Assembly (NCBI GenBank): GCA_015143295.1
Contig: CM026553.1
Span: 3,681,912 to 3,745,911, forward strand
Reading direction: 5' to 3'
Source of the DNA: Tetracentron sinense
Lineage: Eukaryota; Streptophyta; Magnoliopsida; Trochodendrales; Trochodendraceae
DNA length: 64,000 bases
Position numbers and translations under genes: made by a program. Under the pieces are notes generated by a model. The model searched no databases. It was not told the origin of the DNA and saw only the letters and a list, made by a program, of their open reading frames with translations. This document shows positions 22,072 to 34,283 of the stretch, one piece after another. Within the stretch, counting starts at the first letter, position 1; every line of letters begins with the position of its first letter.

Positions 22072-23654
22072 ATATGTGTATGCTTACATTCCATCGAATA
22101 GACAAGATAATGGTATTATTTTTTTAGTAAAGAGATTTAGTCTAAAATTTGTCATCCTTTTTTTATCTAGTAAACAAACCCAAAAGAAGAGATGAAAATA
22201 GTATCAATTTTTTTTAATCTATTAGACAAACTCAAAAGAAAAGGATGGAGAAAATGATGGGGAAATGGGATTTCATGGGTGCTACCACCAAAATGATATA
22301 GGGAAATGCTGAAATGGGAAAACATGCACGCTCAATTTTGGAAATCAAATCATGAGGGCTTCTCATCGCCTATAGTAATCATAGGAAAGGCATAACAAAC
22401 AGAAAGATAACATCCAAGCTACAACCGGGTTCTAACAATTGGAAGATAAAATTAATTGTAAGGTATACTATATACTATCAAGAGAAAAAAAAAAATACAT
22501 ATAACCTTTGCCAATTCGGACACATTATACATTAATAAAAAAAAAATCTAGGGAAAAATACTCCAGGAAAAAAAATGCAAGTGATGCTAACATTGCACAA
22601 TTCTGTAGGTGTCACTGACTTCTAATATAAGATTTTCAAGAAATAAATGAAAGAAGAAATGAGGAAAAAAAACCAACCTCGCATTCAGTCTCGTGATTTT
22701 CAAAGCAAGTCCTCCCAAAGCACTGGTAAGACAATTTAGGGAGCATTCATAAGATTTTTACTAGGGAAAAAGTTAAACAAAAAAAAAAAAAAGATTATTA
22801 CAATGAAACAATAATTCCAATCTTATTGCTAATATATGAATCAAATAGCTCATTAAGAAACACAATAAACAGTCGTGAATTTTGAAATGAAAATTAGTAG
22901 AGTCTAATTACTCATAACAACATGCATCAAGTTATATCTCAAAAATGCAAATCAAAACCCATGTGAAATGAGATAGAGAAAAAAGCAGAGAAAAGAGAAA
23001 GAGAAAGAGAAAATGAGGCTGACATTCAGGTCATCCTAAAGTCTCTATACATGCGCAAATCCATCTTCCCTGTTATTTTACAGTGCATATCTCATGAATC
23101 ATGTTCTGTTAAGAGCCATACCCCTAAAGCAGATATGAAAAAAAATATTACATAATTGCATGCTAACTATTGAAGGGGTGATAATAAAAAAACACATCCA
23201 TCACCAAATAAATAGCATTACATTTTCCCACACATAGAATTGCTGGTGTTTTTTAAAAGCTCTAGAAGGAGGGGTTAGGCAATACTCCTACCAGTTTCTT
23301 CATAATTTTATCAAGTTGCAGAAGCATAAGAGCCTAACCAATTGCAGTCCGTGAATACAAAAAAAAAGGAACTTAAAATTTGAGGTTAAGGAGGACCCAA
23401 TTTATCATCAAAGATCAATGGTTTAAAATTTTCACGAATATCAGAGATGCTGCAAAAATGATTGAGAAGTTTGAAAATGTATCCGCCACCTTTGATGACC
23501 ATGAATTACATTCACGACCCCATAATGGAGTCCAACGGCAACAAAACCTTTGAAAGATGATTCACCACTTTCTTTGTCTAAGAAAACCACACATACAGAT
23601 AGTTTTGAAAAGAAGGGTTTCGTTATGGATTACAATAGGTGAAGAAGGAAAAAG
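22072..23654. other. AT-rich segment between TE2 and TE4, no gene
   Basis: No convincing frame and many A runs. On nesting grounds it is the middle part of the split Helitron and was once contiguous with 57001-57910. Confidence 0.5.
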
Positions 23655-23659
23655 AATGA
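23655..23659. repeat. TE4 target-site duplication, left copy
   Basis: AATGA directly before the TE4 5' LTR; the same AATGA follows the 3' LTR at 56996-57000, 33 kb away. Confidence 0.85.
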
Positions 23660-23724
23660 TGTAAGCACCCAATTTTTACACCCCTGACTGATCTTGGTTG
23701 AGCCCTTTAACCACAGTTAATCCC

Positions 23725-23930
23725 CAGCCTAGACCATTAACCCTAGGTCTCGAACCCTAGAGCAAACCCCAGTAGACTTAGACAAGCCCTAGGTGTAACC
23801 ATAGCCTAACCCTAGGTCTTAACCCTAGTTAAGCCTAACCCTAACCTAACCCTAGTTAAGCCTAGCCCTAACCTAGCCCTAGCCAAGCCCTAGGTCCCTA
23901 GGGCTCAAGCCCTTGACCCCTTAGGACATC
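23725..23930 (+). repeat. Degenerate CCCTAA/CCCTAG-rich tract
   Basis: Repeated CCCTAACC, CCCTAGTTAAGCC and CCCTAGCC strings resembling, but not matching, plant telomere CCCTAAA. It is part of the LTR and absent from the other LTR. Confidence 0.7.
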
Positions 23931-25606
23931 AAGCCTCGACCTGGGCCCAAGCCCGGGCCCATGAATCCCAAAATCAAAACTCACTCGAATGCATGCAGAC
24001 CTGGGCAAGGTCCTAAGGGCAAAAGCCTTTGGGTGTCGGTAATCCCAAGCCTTTGGGTGTCGGTAATGGGATTACCGACACCTTGAATTTGCAAAGCATA
24101 GGGGGTGTCGGGAATCCCATTGCTGACACACCTGGTTCTTCGTTTCTGCAGGAAACCACTCTTCCTGCTGCTCAGACACGCCCTATGAACCCCCTTACCG
24201 ACCTACAGACCCCTCTCCGACTATTGTAGCTCCACCCTACCCTATACAAATCCCTTGGGAGTCCCTTGGACCTCCCCTATAAAGAGTAGCCTCCCCCAAA
24301 GCCTGAAAAAAAATCCCCAACTCTATATCCGAAGCCCCGTTCAAATTCGAACCCTCCTCAAGCCCCTCAGCCTCGCCCCAGAGCCAGTAGCTGCTCCCTA
24401 ACAGCCTCCCACCGCCTGCAGCAATGCCACCAGGCTCTGCCACCGTTTACAGCCACCACTAGTCACCACAGGCACCACCACCTGCAACTGAGGATCCAAC
24501 AGGGTGGGGCTTCCCCCTACCCCTCTTTTATCTACTTTAACATTCTATGTGAGCCCCTGGTCCATTCCAGGGGACTATCTTGCAAGTTTTTACAGGAAAA
24601 ACCCACTAAGGGGGGTCCTTCCCACCTCTTTCATGGTGTGGAAGAACCCCTAGGGGTATAGCTACGTTCTAGGAGACCTCAGTGGTTTTGGGAGTTCCCT
24701 TCATCATAAAAGCACTCCTGGTGCCAGCCCCATAACCACCCCGTGAGGGAATTTTCAAAAAGAAAAAGAAGAATCAGGGGTGTCGGTAATCTCTGTGCTG
24801 ACACCCTGAAACCGGGCTGTTTCGAAGCCTGTGGGGCCCACTTGAAGCACTTTTAGGCCAAACCAAGGGTAGGGTTTTGTCTCCCTTGACCTCCTCTACA
24901 ACTTTCATGAAGACCCTAGGACCCCTAGTTAAGCCTAACTAGGGTTAAAATGACGAAAATCACCAGCTGTGCTTAATGTCGGCAATCAAACTGCCGACAT
25001 TCAATATTTTATGTGATGTTGCAAACAGGCCACTTCACCAGGCCGTAGGACCCACACCAAGCAACCCCTGAGGCCTAAACCAGGCTCAAACTGCTCCTCT
25101 CACAGTCCTCTTCAAACCCATATATTGTGGGCCCCACAACTCCCTGCCTAACAAAAGTTACAGACTCTAAAAAATGAAAAAAAATCACTCGGACTGTCGG
25201 TAATCGAACTACCAACAGTATGTATTTTGGACGTTTTGGGCCCATACAGTGGGCCCACAACCAATAGGGGCCCTCCTTGGGACTTACCTTGACCCCTGGG
25301 ATCTAAGCCGACCCTGACTAGACTTGCCTGGTTAACTCAACTATGATCGAGAGTTAACGACGGTTAACTCACTAAATCGACTCAGAAAATTATGGAAAAA
25401 TCCATCAAAATCTCAAATGGCATTTTAACACTAAATTTGAACTTGTAGAGTGCCTCACCATGGTTAATGTGACTAACCATGGTTAAACCCATGTCTAAAC
25501 CATGGTTAGTCCCATTAACTTGGGAAAATTTGGGAAAGTTTGGAAATCTCCCTAAAATTCCTCAATTACCTTGAAGGACCTTAAAACAAGTTTGGGCCTT
25601 AACTCT

Positions 25607-25775
25607 TAGGCCTACCGGGCCGATCCAAGCCTACCGGGCTTAACCCTAGGCCTACCGGGCCGACCCAAGCCTACCGGGCTTAACCTTTGGCCTACCGGGC
25701 CGATCCCTAGTCTACCGGACTTTCCCTCGGCCTACCTAGCTTAAGCCTATCGGGCTTAAACCTCGGCCTACCGGG
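25607..25775 (+). repeat. CTACCGGGC tandem array, TE4 5' LTR
   Basis: Alternating units CCTACCGGGCCGATCC and GCCTACCGGGCTTAACC. The equivalent array in the 3' LTR (56217-56490) is longer, so copy number changed after insertion. Confidence 0.8.
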
Positions 25776-26279
25776 CCCAATCAACTAAACCAAGCACTTG
25801 ACCAACCCGGTCAATCACCCCTAGTCTACCGGACTAGACCCTAAGCCACCCTCGGTGCACACACAACACACCCCTTAGCCTCAGCACGGGCTCATGTGCC
25901 AGAACTACGCTCGGTCTGATCTCAATCCAATGTGAGTACGTAGACAGCCCAACTCGGGCCCAACCCTAGTATAGCTTTTCCTTTCCTGGGTTAGCATAAA
26001 CTAAATCAACGGCATTTGATCAAAATTTGACATCTAATTGGCTTAAACCTAGTAAGTAGGGAACCGTCATATGACGGAAGTGCCGGAGTGCTTAACACCT
26101 TTCCCGGGCTTAACCGAACCTCTTACCTAGAACTCTGACCAGACCAAGACCTTATCCATTGACTGGGTCCTATCCCCACTGAATAAATAGGTGGCGACTC
26201 TAAACTTAAAATCAACTGACCATCGCCAAGGCATATACCCATCCCTATAGGTGGGGACCAAAATCCTTATTCACAGCTC

Positions 26280-26296
26280 TGGCGACTCTACTGGGG
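26280..26296 (+). other. TE4 primer-binding site
   Basis: TGGCGACTCTACTGGGG begins four bases after the LTR end. It is the form typical of Tat/Ogre elements, which use a tRNA other than initiator methionine. I do not assign the tRNA with certainty. Confidence 0.7.
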
Positions 26297-26710
26297 AGAG
26301 TGAGGGAAGTCATAAGGTTCAATCCGGAACCTGGGTTTAAGCCAATTAAACCTCAAATTTAATTAAATGTCCTAAGATTTAGTCTAATACTAATTCTTTT
26401 ACATCTTTTGGTTGTATTTTGTACTGTGCATAACATATATGTCATACTAGTGTAACAACCCAAAACCTATTAGACAGGCTTATTACGCTCACGGTTGTTG
26501 GATGACTATCCTTAGTAACAGAGGCTTAACAATCTTAGAGGTCTGTGGAATTACTCCTGTTGGGTGACTACTCTCAGGAAAGGATTTTAAACGCTCCCGT
26601 TTACACCAATCGACCTTTTTCAGGGAGTAGTATATACGGTGTAAGTGATCCCCCCAACCTTAGGAACACAATACTGCATACCCCAGCATGCATACATGTA
26701 GCCTAGGTCA
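26297..26710 (+). other. TE4 leader, part before CACTA
   Basis: Untranslated leader with no gene. It resumes at 33845 after the CACTA element. Confidence 0.7.
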
Positions 26711-26726
26711 CACTACAAAATTTAAG

Positions 26727-27145
26727 ACCTTTTACGGCGTTTTTAAATCGCCGTCAAAAATCCAAAAAACGCCGTTATAGGAAATCACGGCGTTTCAAAG
26801 AAAACGCCGTTATTGCTTATGTCGGGAAAGGTAAAGACGGCATTTATCTTGGCGGCGTTCTAGGAACGCCGTCATAGACTAACCTTTTACGGCGTTTTTA
26901 AAAATGCCGTCATAGACTAACTTCTTACGGCGTTTTTCAAAATGCCGTTATAAACTAGCTTTTGACGGCGTTTTTAGAAATGCCGCTATAGGCCTACCTT
27001 TAACAGCATTTTTAGAAATGCCGTAAAAAACTTTAGCCTATTACAGCATTTTTGAAACGCCTTCAAAGGTGGTCTATGGCGGCATTTTTAAAACGCCGTG
27101 ATTAAGACGAGTACCAATGACAGCGTTGACCAAACGCCGCGAATA
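26727..27145. repeat. CACTA left subterminal hairpin repeats
   Basis: About ten units of 35-50 bases, each a small inverted repeat of ACGGCGTTTT and AAAACGCCGT. These are the usual transposase-binding region of CACTA elements. Confidence 0.85.
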
Positions 27146-29074
27146 GTCATGAATTAAAAAAAATAAAATTTATGTTTTCACAAATTTTTTCCCCTGTTTT
27201 GTACCTGTACCTGTCAACAATATAAATATTTGTTTCCCTGTTCTGTACTTCAACAATATAAAACAAACAAAACTGTACCCATAATGACATTATATATAAA
27301 AAGAAATTTTCTACATGAAAATCTATAATCAATATAAAATAAATACATCAAATCACACGTGTTCATCATAATGTAATAATACAATACACATGTCCATAAA
27401 AAGTGTCAATAAATCGTAAATTTAACTATCTTCATCTCGCTAGTTCCTTCCTGCACCCCTAAAACTCGACAGATGTGTGTTGCCTGTTCCCTCCTACAAA
27501 GACAATTAAATAAAATTATTTAGTAGAATATTGAAATAATAAAATTTACAGATTTCATAATTAATATGCAAAGAAGAAAAAAAACGAATAATGTTCAATC
27601 AATAACATGCATGCAAACTTATCACTAATCGCACACCACACCAAATCATAACCGGGCCTTGGTTTTCGATGTCGTTTCTTCTAACGCGTGTATTTTAACA
27701 CAACCTAAGTGTTGTTGATGCAGCTATTATAGATATTATCAATCGGGTTGAGTCTCTAGTTATGTTAGTTTTCAACATGTAAATAGAACTATAATTAAAA
27801 TGCACAATAATGACATCTGTCAAGCTCATCAAGAATTTTTGCTATGAATTGACTTTTAAAAAAAGAAAAAAGAACAAAACCAAATGTCCAAAGACTTCAA
27901 TAAGCTTGAATTATTTAACAAATGGAATTTGGTATCTCCTAAGGTCAGCAAATAAAGTGTTATATGATAGAGGATTGCAATCATGTAAATAGAAGGTAAG
28001 AACAATTCAACCAAGTACCAGTAAAGAAAAAAGAACAAAAGCAAATAAGAAAGAAGCATAGTCACAAATAATTTAACAATCATTTGCAGTTTTGCACAAT
28101 TCTTTCTTATTTGGGCAACATTACTCCACTTTCTACCTTAATTCGAGACGAAGCTTATACAATCCAGTAAATTACCTTAATACACCGCTTAATATAAAGC
28201 TCATTTCTCCTAAAAAAATCAAATAAAAAAGATAATTACACAAACAAAAAAGTTGTTCACAGTTCACAAAAAGGTTGCAAGGGATATCAACCGACAAATC
28301 CAAAAGCACAAGCATTACACCACAGAGAAAGCAAACCTGAGAAAGAAGTTTAAAAACTTGACAGGGTGCTTGAGAAATTCCAAGGTCAACTCAGTTGGAT
28401 CAGGATGAAGTCATATTTATAAAAGCTTGATATCTGTCCTATGTTACAGAATTAAGTTACTCTGATACCAATTCTACAATAAAAACAGCATCACAGTTTT
28501 GCTTTTTTTTTGGATATCATGGCAATGATTCATCTAGTGTCAACTTTCTTGTTCAACAGGTATATTAAATCATTCAAGTCAATACATAAAATGTTCCTAG
28601 CTGAACGTTTTAATATAGAAAATGAAAGCAGATGATTGAATTATAGGTTAAGGTCGACCTCTATTTTGGAATTAATAGAAATGCAGCAAGAGAATCTTCA
28701 AGAGAGCATGGGAGGTATCCTATCATCAACAATGTTGCTACGTTTCATAATTGAAACAAGAAGTTTGATAGAACAGGAGTATACAATGGTATTTTAGTAG
28801 ATAGAAATGGATCCAAGTTTCTAATTGAAACGACAAGTTTGATAGAACAGGAGTAGACAGTGGTTTTTTAGTAGATAGAGATGGATTCAAGTGAATATAA
28901 AGAGAGGTGATTGCTTTTAAGTTTTAAAGGATACTACAACTGGTAATGAAATAACATTTTCAACTAGGAACATTTGGAAACTATCAATTGAACTCTGACG
29001 AAAAGTATCCGTGACTAGAAGATAAAGTATGACAGAAAGCTAAAAGATTACAGCAAAATCTAGTTTTCTTCTAA
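27146..29074. other. CACTA interior, no clear gene
   Basis: AT-rich. Two imperfect 75-base direct repeats at 28743-28817 and 28818-28891 (AAGTTTGATAGAACAGGAGT in both). On the minus strand near 28335-28395 a short stretch reads like an exon (DPTELTLEFLKHPVKF) ending at a GT, but I cannot name its source. Confidence 0.5.
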
Positions 29075-29285
29075 GAGATATACTATGAACAGGAGCTCTA
29101 GTTGAAGAGGCAACCGGAGCAACCAAAAATATGCCTTGACAGGGGTATTTGGGAACTACAGACTTTAGTTGACAGAAATACCCTTCTTTTCTATTTGTAA
29201 TTTCCAACTTACCTCTGCCAATAAGGCATATTTTAGGTTGCTTTGGTTATCTCTTCAACCGGAGCTCCTGCTCATAGTTAATCTC
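29075..29285. mobile_element. Mutator-type MITE 1 (211 bp)
   Basis: Long terminal inverted repeats (about 50 bases, GAGATATACTATGAACAGG at the left) with a 9-bp target duplication TTCTTCTAA at 29066-29074 and 29286-29294. A 9-bp duplication indicates Mutator-like mobilisation. Confidence 0.88.
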
Positions 29286-29499
29286 TTCTTCTAAAAAGTC
29301 ATCAACACAGTTTGCACTCCAGATATTCTCATTCAAAACAGATAAAAGTTACAGCATAAGATTCCTTTCCATGCATTTTGCATTTACTTCCAACAACCTA
29401 CTTAAATGCTATGCATTTTCCAATGACACGCAGTCAAAAGTCAAGTGTGACTTGAAGACTGAAATAACTAATTACTAAGTTCCCAAAACATAAGATTAA

Positions 29500-29710
29500 G
29501 AGAAGTGCTAGCCCCAGTCTCACAATTCAAATTTTTTTTTCAAAGTGTCATGGTGGTAGCAACACATGGCATTGCTACTCCTTCAATAGGTTTAAAAAAA
29601 AAGGAAGTTATGGTTTGCAACTGTTTTCAAGGTAATAGGGAGGTGTAGCAACACTTGTCGCTACCACCGTGAGACTTTGGAAGTCAGAGAGACTGGGGCA
29701 AGCATTTCTC
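29500..29710. mobile_element. Mutator-type MITE 2 (211 bp)
   Basis: Terminal inverted repeats GAGAAGTGCTAGCCCCAGTC and its near complement, with a 9-bp target duplication TAAGATTAA at 29491-29499 and 29711-29719. Same length as MITE 1 but a different sequence. Confidence 0.88.
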
Positions 29711-30645
29711 TAAGATTAATAATCAGAAAGACTAAAATACCAAACAGCCCTTGCATATGAATTTTATTTTCTCAAGGACTGCATCAAACTCACTAACTTT
29801 TGAAATCAAATGTGACAATGATAGCACAGAGTCTTGAAAATACAATTCTATGATACATCTTGCTCAACATTAAAAAAGGTGGTCCCAAATTAAATGATCT
29901 AGACTGATGAGTTGGTTGGCAGCATGTACTATGCTGAGTCTTGAGCTGTATTGAAATTGAAGCAGCGAGTTTAACTATCTCATCAATCAACACTCTCTTT
30001 TCTGATCCAAGACTGAGTTAAAATGTCATAACTACTGGCTAGGATATGCACAATCCAAACAAAACTCTTCATAGTCATACCATTTGTTTTTACGACTATA
30101 GACCAATTAATCAGGTGCCTTCAGTTGGCAGGGATGGATATACCATGTGAACAGAGCCATCATTCCTCATCCTATAAAAACAAATGACTTCTCTGAATCT
30201 TCCTTACCTGATAAATTAATGTAGGTATATCCAATAAAAACAAGTCAGATTCATTATCTTCTCATGTTTATTCTTATCATGGTCTAGTGGCCAGGAAGAT
30301 ACTAAATCCATTAACTCCCACGTCAAATTTCGGAGGGACCTTCTACTAACTTTTAATGAATCCAGATCTGTATTGTAATCATTAAAAAAAACACTTATAT
30401 TTACTGCATGACAAAGCAAGGAGTTTGTCGCCTTTAAACTCTTTTGGTGAAAATGATCTGGAGTAAAAACATGAATATTAATTTCTTTAGTTTGCAACCC
30501 TTATGATCATGCATCTATTCCCAATAAAAATGTGGTTCCTTACATATATACAAAAGAAGAAAAAAAAAAGATAAATTGTGGAACCAAACTGTTTCAAGTA
30601 AATAATCTTTTATTAGAAAATTTAGATCGAGGAAGAAATGCTTAC

Positions 30646-32578
30646 CATGCCATGTATTGTTGAATGGCCAATCACTGGCTGGTTGGCCTCATTCTCATGA
30701 TCTGGAAGAAGCCTACAATCTATAAAGAAAGGTGTTCGAAGGACGCGTTGTGGTGCACCAGGCCACCTTGCACGACCAAATATATTTGTATACTCTGTTT
30801 TATCGAGTTCAACCAGTTTCCTTTTGTATGTAGGGTGAGCAAAGCTTTCCTTTGTTGCAAGAAACCTGTATTGAAACATATGCACCTAAGTTTAACATTT
30901 ATTTTAATAATGACCATATGACTTCAAAGTTTGGAGATTAGACCGAGGTATTGATTACATGGAGCATAACCATCAGAACAGCTCAAATGGGATACAAGGT
31001 TCTGTGGTGCATGTGTAATGAGTTGGGATCCACCACTCATTGGGTCCCACCATGAACATATCCTACACTGAAAATTGACCAGATGGTGATCATAACCATC
31101 ATTTCTTGAAACTCTTTTCCAGGAGCATTCACCGTGTATTTCTGACTATCTATCCAAAAGAATGTAGCAGATTGGATGAGCTGATGAGGTCAATTTCAGG
31201 TGCAGGATATCCCCAAGGAGGAATCATTTCTCGCATGCCATTGCCATGCTGTCCTGACATTCTCACTGACAAGTTCCATACATTTACTCCAAATGAAATA
31301 GCATGTTGCTAACCTAGTGCCTAGGCAGATGCCCTGAGCACCAAGGGCCAAAGCAGCAACATAACCACGTCCATCAACAATGCCCCCAGAAGCAATGACA
31401 GGTATATCTCGATCTGCAACAAGGTCAACTACCCTTGGCACCAATGTCACCAACCCATCCTGAACAAGTCAAGAGCAAGGAAGATAAAACTTCGCCGGAA
31501 TTCAATTCTAAAACATGTTTCGGAAACATACATGCACATCACACATAATAGGATAAATAACCGCATGTGAATATCACTACATTAATTGATAAAAGATGTT
31601 ACTAAAGACCAGTCATTTGGAAAAAGGAATACATAGGATAAAAATGGACCTTAGCATTGTCAACATTACCAACAGTTATCATTAGGCTACAATAATAATC
31701 ATACTTATTGTGGTATTTTAGATACTACAATGCATTCACGGACCCCGGAGTCAAGAGCTTATGGAAGAGGCATGAAAGAAAAAAAGAAATACTTCATTTC
31801 GCATATGACTGTCACTGCTTTCACTAATCTAGAAGTAAACTAATTCTGCATTGCATGCTCTGAAATCTTCATACAAATTCAATTTATCAATTATATCATT
31901 TTGTCACATACAAATTAAGCACCATGAACTATCATGAAACCTGGTAGATAGCTCAAATGCCAAAGTTCTCCCCTGCCCGGGGAAATATTGAACTATTGAT
32001 ACAGACCAAATTGAAGAAAGTCCAGATCCTCGGTGTAGATTCAGTTAAGAAAATTTGAGGATAGTTAATTACAATTTAGCTATCACAACTCAGGGTATGT
32101 TAATCAACCAACCAAGGTATTCTATATTTGCTAATAAACACTAATGTAAATCACATGCTCATACCTGACCAATGACATGCCCCCCTGCTTCGAGTCCTTG
32201 GACAATAATTGCATCTACACCAGCATTAATAGCTTTCTCGGCTTCTTCAAGACTCCCAATCTCTCATGGTAATACAAGTAAACTAATGAGATAAGGAGAA
32301 ACTCACATGGCTAATAATTGGAAATTACCCAATCCTTCTAACTAGAGATTGGAGCTTGATTTCAATCTCCAACTTCAAGTAAAGTCGACGGGAATACCAT
32401 TGACTGTGAAATTAACCAGTAGAAATTAGTAAAACATTACTCACTCACTTGTGGAACAACCTTAACCCCAGCACGATGTGCTTCTATTACAAGATCCTTA
32501 GAGAATTCACCCCAGGAAACCTGCAATAGTGCTACTTTTTCGTCCAGGATAGCCTTTATATCCTTAGAGAATTCACTT
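30646..32578 (-). pseudogene. Captured nitronate monooxygenase fragment with introns
   Basis: Minus-strand exons of a plant 2-nitropropane dioxygenase/nitronate monooxygenase, an FMN TIM-barrel enzyme that oxidises nitronates. Exons in order: about 32449-32560 (ILDEKVALLQVSWGE to VVPQ), 32165-32260 (IGSLEEAEKAINAGVDAIIV, GGHVIG), 31314-31459 (VTLVPRVVDLVADRDIPVIA, ASGGI, ALGAQGICLGTR), 30646-30865 (ESFAHPTYKRKLVELDKTEY, FGRARWPGAP). Borders are GT..AG and phases agree. The N-terminal part and the C-terminal end are missing. All four exons lack internal stops, so the capture may be fairly recent or the host copy was under selection when captured. Confidence 0.85.
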
Positions 32579-32659
32579 ACAGTTTTTCCAGAAATACGGT
32601 TGATCTCCGATCAGTGAGACTTGTGGTTGAGAAAACAACAGATGTCTCTATGGTATTCA

Positions 32660-33005
32660 CATAGAGAACACAAATTCTGTTGGAATATATAATTCAGTCA
32701 TCTCCAATGGTAAGTCCACAAACTCACAAAATTCTTCTTTTCTCCATTTAATATTCTCAAAAGCTCATTATTCTCTTTGGCAATTGATCTGTCTGTCCTA
32801 TAGGGGATGATTGTGTATCAATCGGATCTGGCTGTTATGATGTGGATATAAGAAACATAACATGTGGTCCCAGTCATGGAATCAGGTACTTAATTGGTGA
32901 ATTTTTCCTTAATTAAAACCTTCTCAATCCAATTTCATTATAGGCTCACGAATTTGTATGTATTTTCTATTTCTTTTCTTGTTCAGCATTGGCAGTCTAG
33001 GTATT
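32660..33005 (+). pseudogene. Captured polygalacturonase (GH28) fragment
   Basis: Plus-strand exons of a glycoside hydrolase family 28 pectin-degrading enzyme. One ends at 32709 (NTNSVGIYNSVISN). The next is 32804-32885 with the catalytic GDDC motif formed across the splice and [25 protein letters not shown]. The third begins at 32987 and gives SIGSLG. Borders are GT..AG and the frame is kept over both introns. The family GHG appears here as SHG. Only about 60 codons are present, so it is non-functional. Confidence 0.82.
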
Positions 33006-33593
33006 GTATTGATTCAGTCATAATTTCCAAACCCCAACATAATGAAAAACCAAAAAGTGAAACAAAATAGAAGCACCCAAACCCTAAATCAGAGTAGTAA
33101 AACCCTAAAAAATCTGAAATCAAAAGATAATCCAACAGAAATTAAGGAAAAATAGAAAGGAAGAGAACATACTCAGAGCAGCTATCAAGCAATCTCTCGA
33201 TATCATCTCCAGCATTTGAAGGCCTCCTCCTGCTTCTCAATTTCTTTCATCCACAACCCACCATGAATCCTCTGCTTCATGGTAGTTGTTTATTATAAAA
33301 TGAACAAGCAATTTTTTTTATACTCAGAGCAGCTATCTGCTTCTCTTTGGCAATTCGATTGTTGTAGAAATGGCAGTAGAGGCGTACTGGCTACAACAGG
33401 AGCTATCATTCCCGGCGGCGGAGCAGGGGAGCCGGAGATGGGAGCAGAGGAGCCAGAGGCGGAGCAAGGGAGCCGGAGAAGGTGGCCGGAGTTAGGAGCC
33501 TTAAAGCGAAGAGGGAAAGGGGGAAAGGGAGCGAAAATGAGGAGGGAAACAGAAGAGGGAAAGGGTCGGGCCTTAAAATGTCAAATACTGGGC
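33006..33593. other. CACTA right interior, GC-rich tract, no assigned gene
   Basis: 33400-33560 is purine- and GC-rich and opens a chance frame. On the minus strand 33176-33230 reads like a short exon (PSNAGDDIERLLDSCSE) with a GTATGT donor, possibly a third captured fragment; its source is unknown. Confidence 0.35.
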
Positions 33594-33838
33594 CTTTGAC
33601 GGCGTTTTCTAAAAAGTGCCGTAAAATGCTCGATTTCCCGCCATGTCTTCGGCGGCATCTTTTTAAAAAAACGCCGTAATAGAGTCTATCAACTACGTCA
33701 TTTTTTTATAAAACGCCGTGATAGAGTTCTCCGCCACCTCTTTGGTGGCGTTTTTGAGGAAACGCCGTTTTTTAATGCCTTTACAGGCGTTTATTATTAA
33801 ACGCCGTTAAAAAATTGCCGCAAAAAACTTATATTTTT
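33594..33838. repeat. CACTA right subterminal hairpin repeats
   Basis: Same ACGGCGTTTT/AAAACGCCGT hairpin type as the left end, about five units. Confidence 0.85.
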
Positions 33839-33844
33839 GTAGTG

Positions 33845-34283
33845 TCAGGGTATAACCTGCAAGCAGCTAATCCGGAGGGCTATTATAAACCCTAATTTGC
33901 TTGCACCCTATATCTGTCCCCAATTAGGGTTAACTACCCAAGTACATCCTACTTGGATAAACACCCACTCAGGGGCATGTGATGAGCCAAACTTTTACTT
34001 ATAATAAAACACATCCTACCCCCACATCCTGACATAGTACATGGGGTCCAAATCCCCGGCTTATAGGTCTTCACTTAGACCTATCCCTTGCCTTGTCCTG
34101 ATAAGCCATCGGTTCCCAACAACCTGGGTAAAGCATACCGGACCTCTGTCCGACTGCCCTATCGAGGCACATTTGCCATGTAACACCCTAACAAAAAATC
34201 AAAAAATATTGCATCATTTGAATTGCATCTTTCACCTGCATACACAGTACGCTTACACAGAGTCTGTATATTTGTCCATATAG
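33845..34283 (+). other. TE4 leader, part after CACTA
   Basis: Continues the untranslated leader of TE4 up to the ORF1 ATG. No gene. Confidence 0.65.

Larger units (their letters stand above)
23660..26275 (+). repeat. TE4 5' LTR (2.6 kb)
   Basis: From TGTAAGCACCC to CTTATTCACA. TATAAAG at 24278-24284 is a likely promoter. It holds degenerate CCCTAA runs (23725-23930), several GTCGG/CCGAC hairpins (a perfect 10-bp-arm one at 24975-25001) and a CTACCGGGC tandem array (25607-25775). From 24155 on it matches 54778-56995. Confidence 0.88.
26711..33844. mobile_element. Non-autonomous CACTA (En/Spm) transposon carrying host gene fragments
   Basis: Starts CACTACAAAA and ends TTTTTGTAGTG, flanked by TCA on both sides (26708-26710 and 33845-33847). 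7134 bp. Subterminal regions are packed with short hairpins of ACGGCGTTTTT..AAAACGCCGT type. No transposase frame was found, so it depends on one in trans. Inside are exons of a nitronate monooxygenase (minus) and a polygalacturonase (plus), two small Mutator-type MITEs and a 75-bp duplication. Confidence 0.93.

Noticed and set aside
23725..23930. Interstitial telomere
   Set aside because: CCCTAA-like units are irregular and mixed with CCCTAG; it is inside an LTR.
33279..33599. 106-codon GC-rich frame in the CACTA element
   Set aside because: Low-complexity Glu/Arg/Gly composition with no motif; likely a chance frame in purine-rich DNA.
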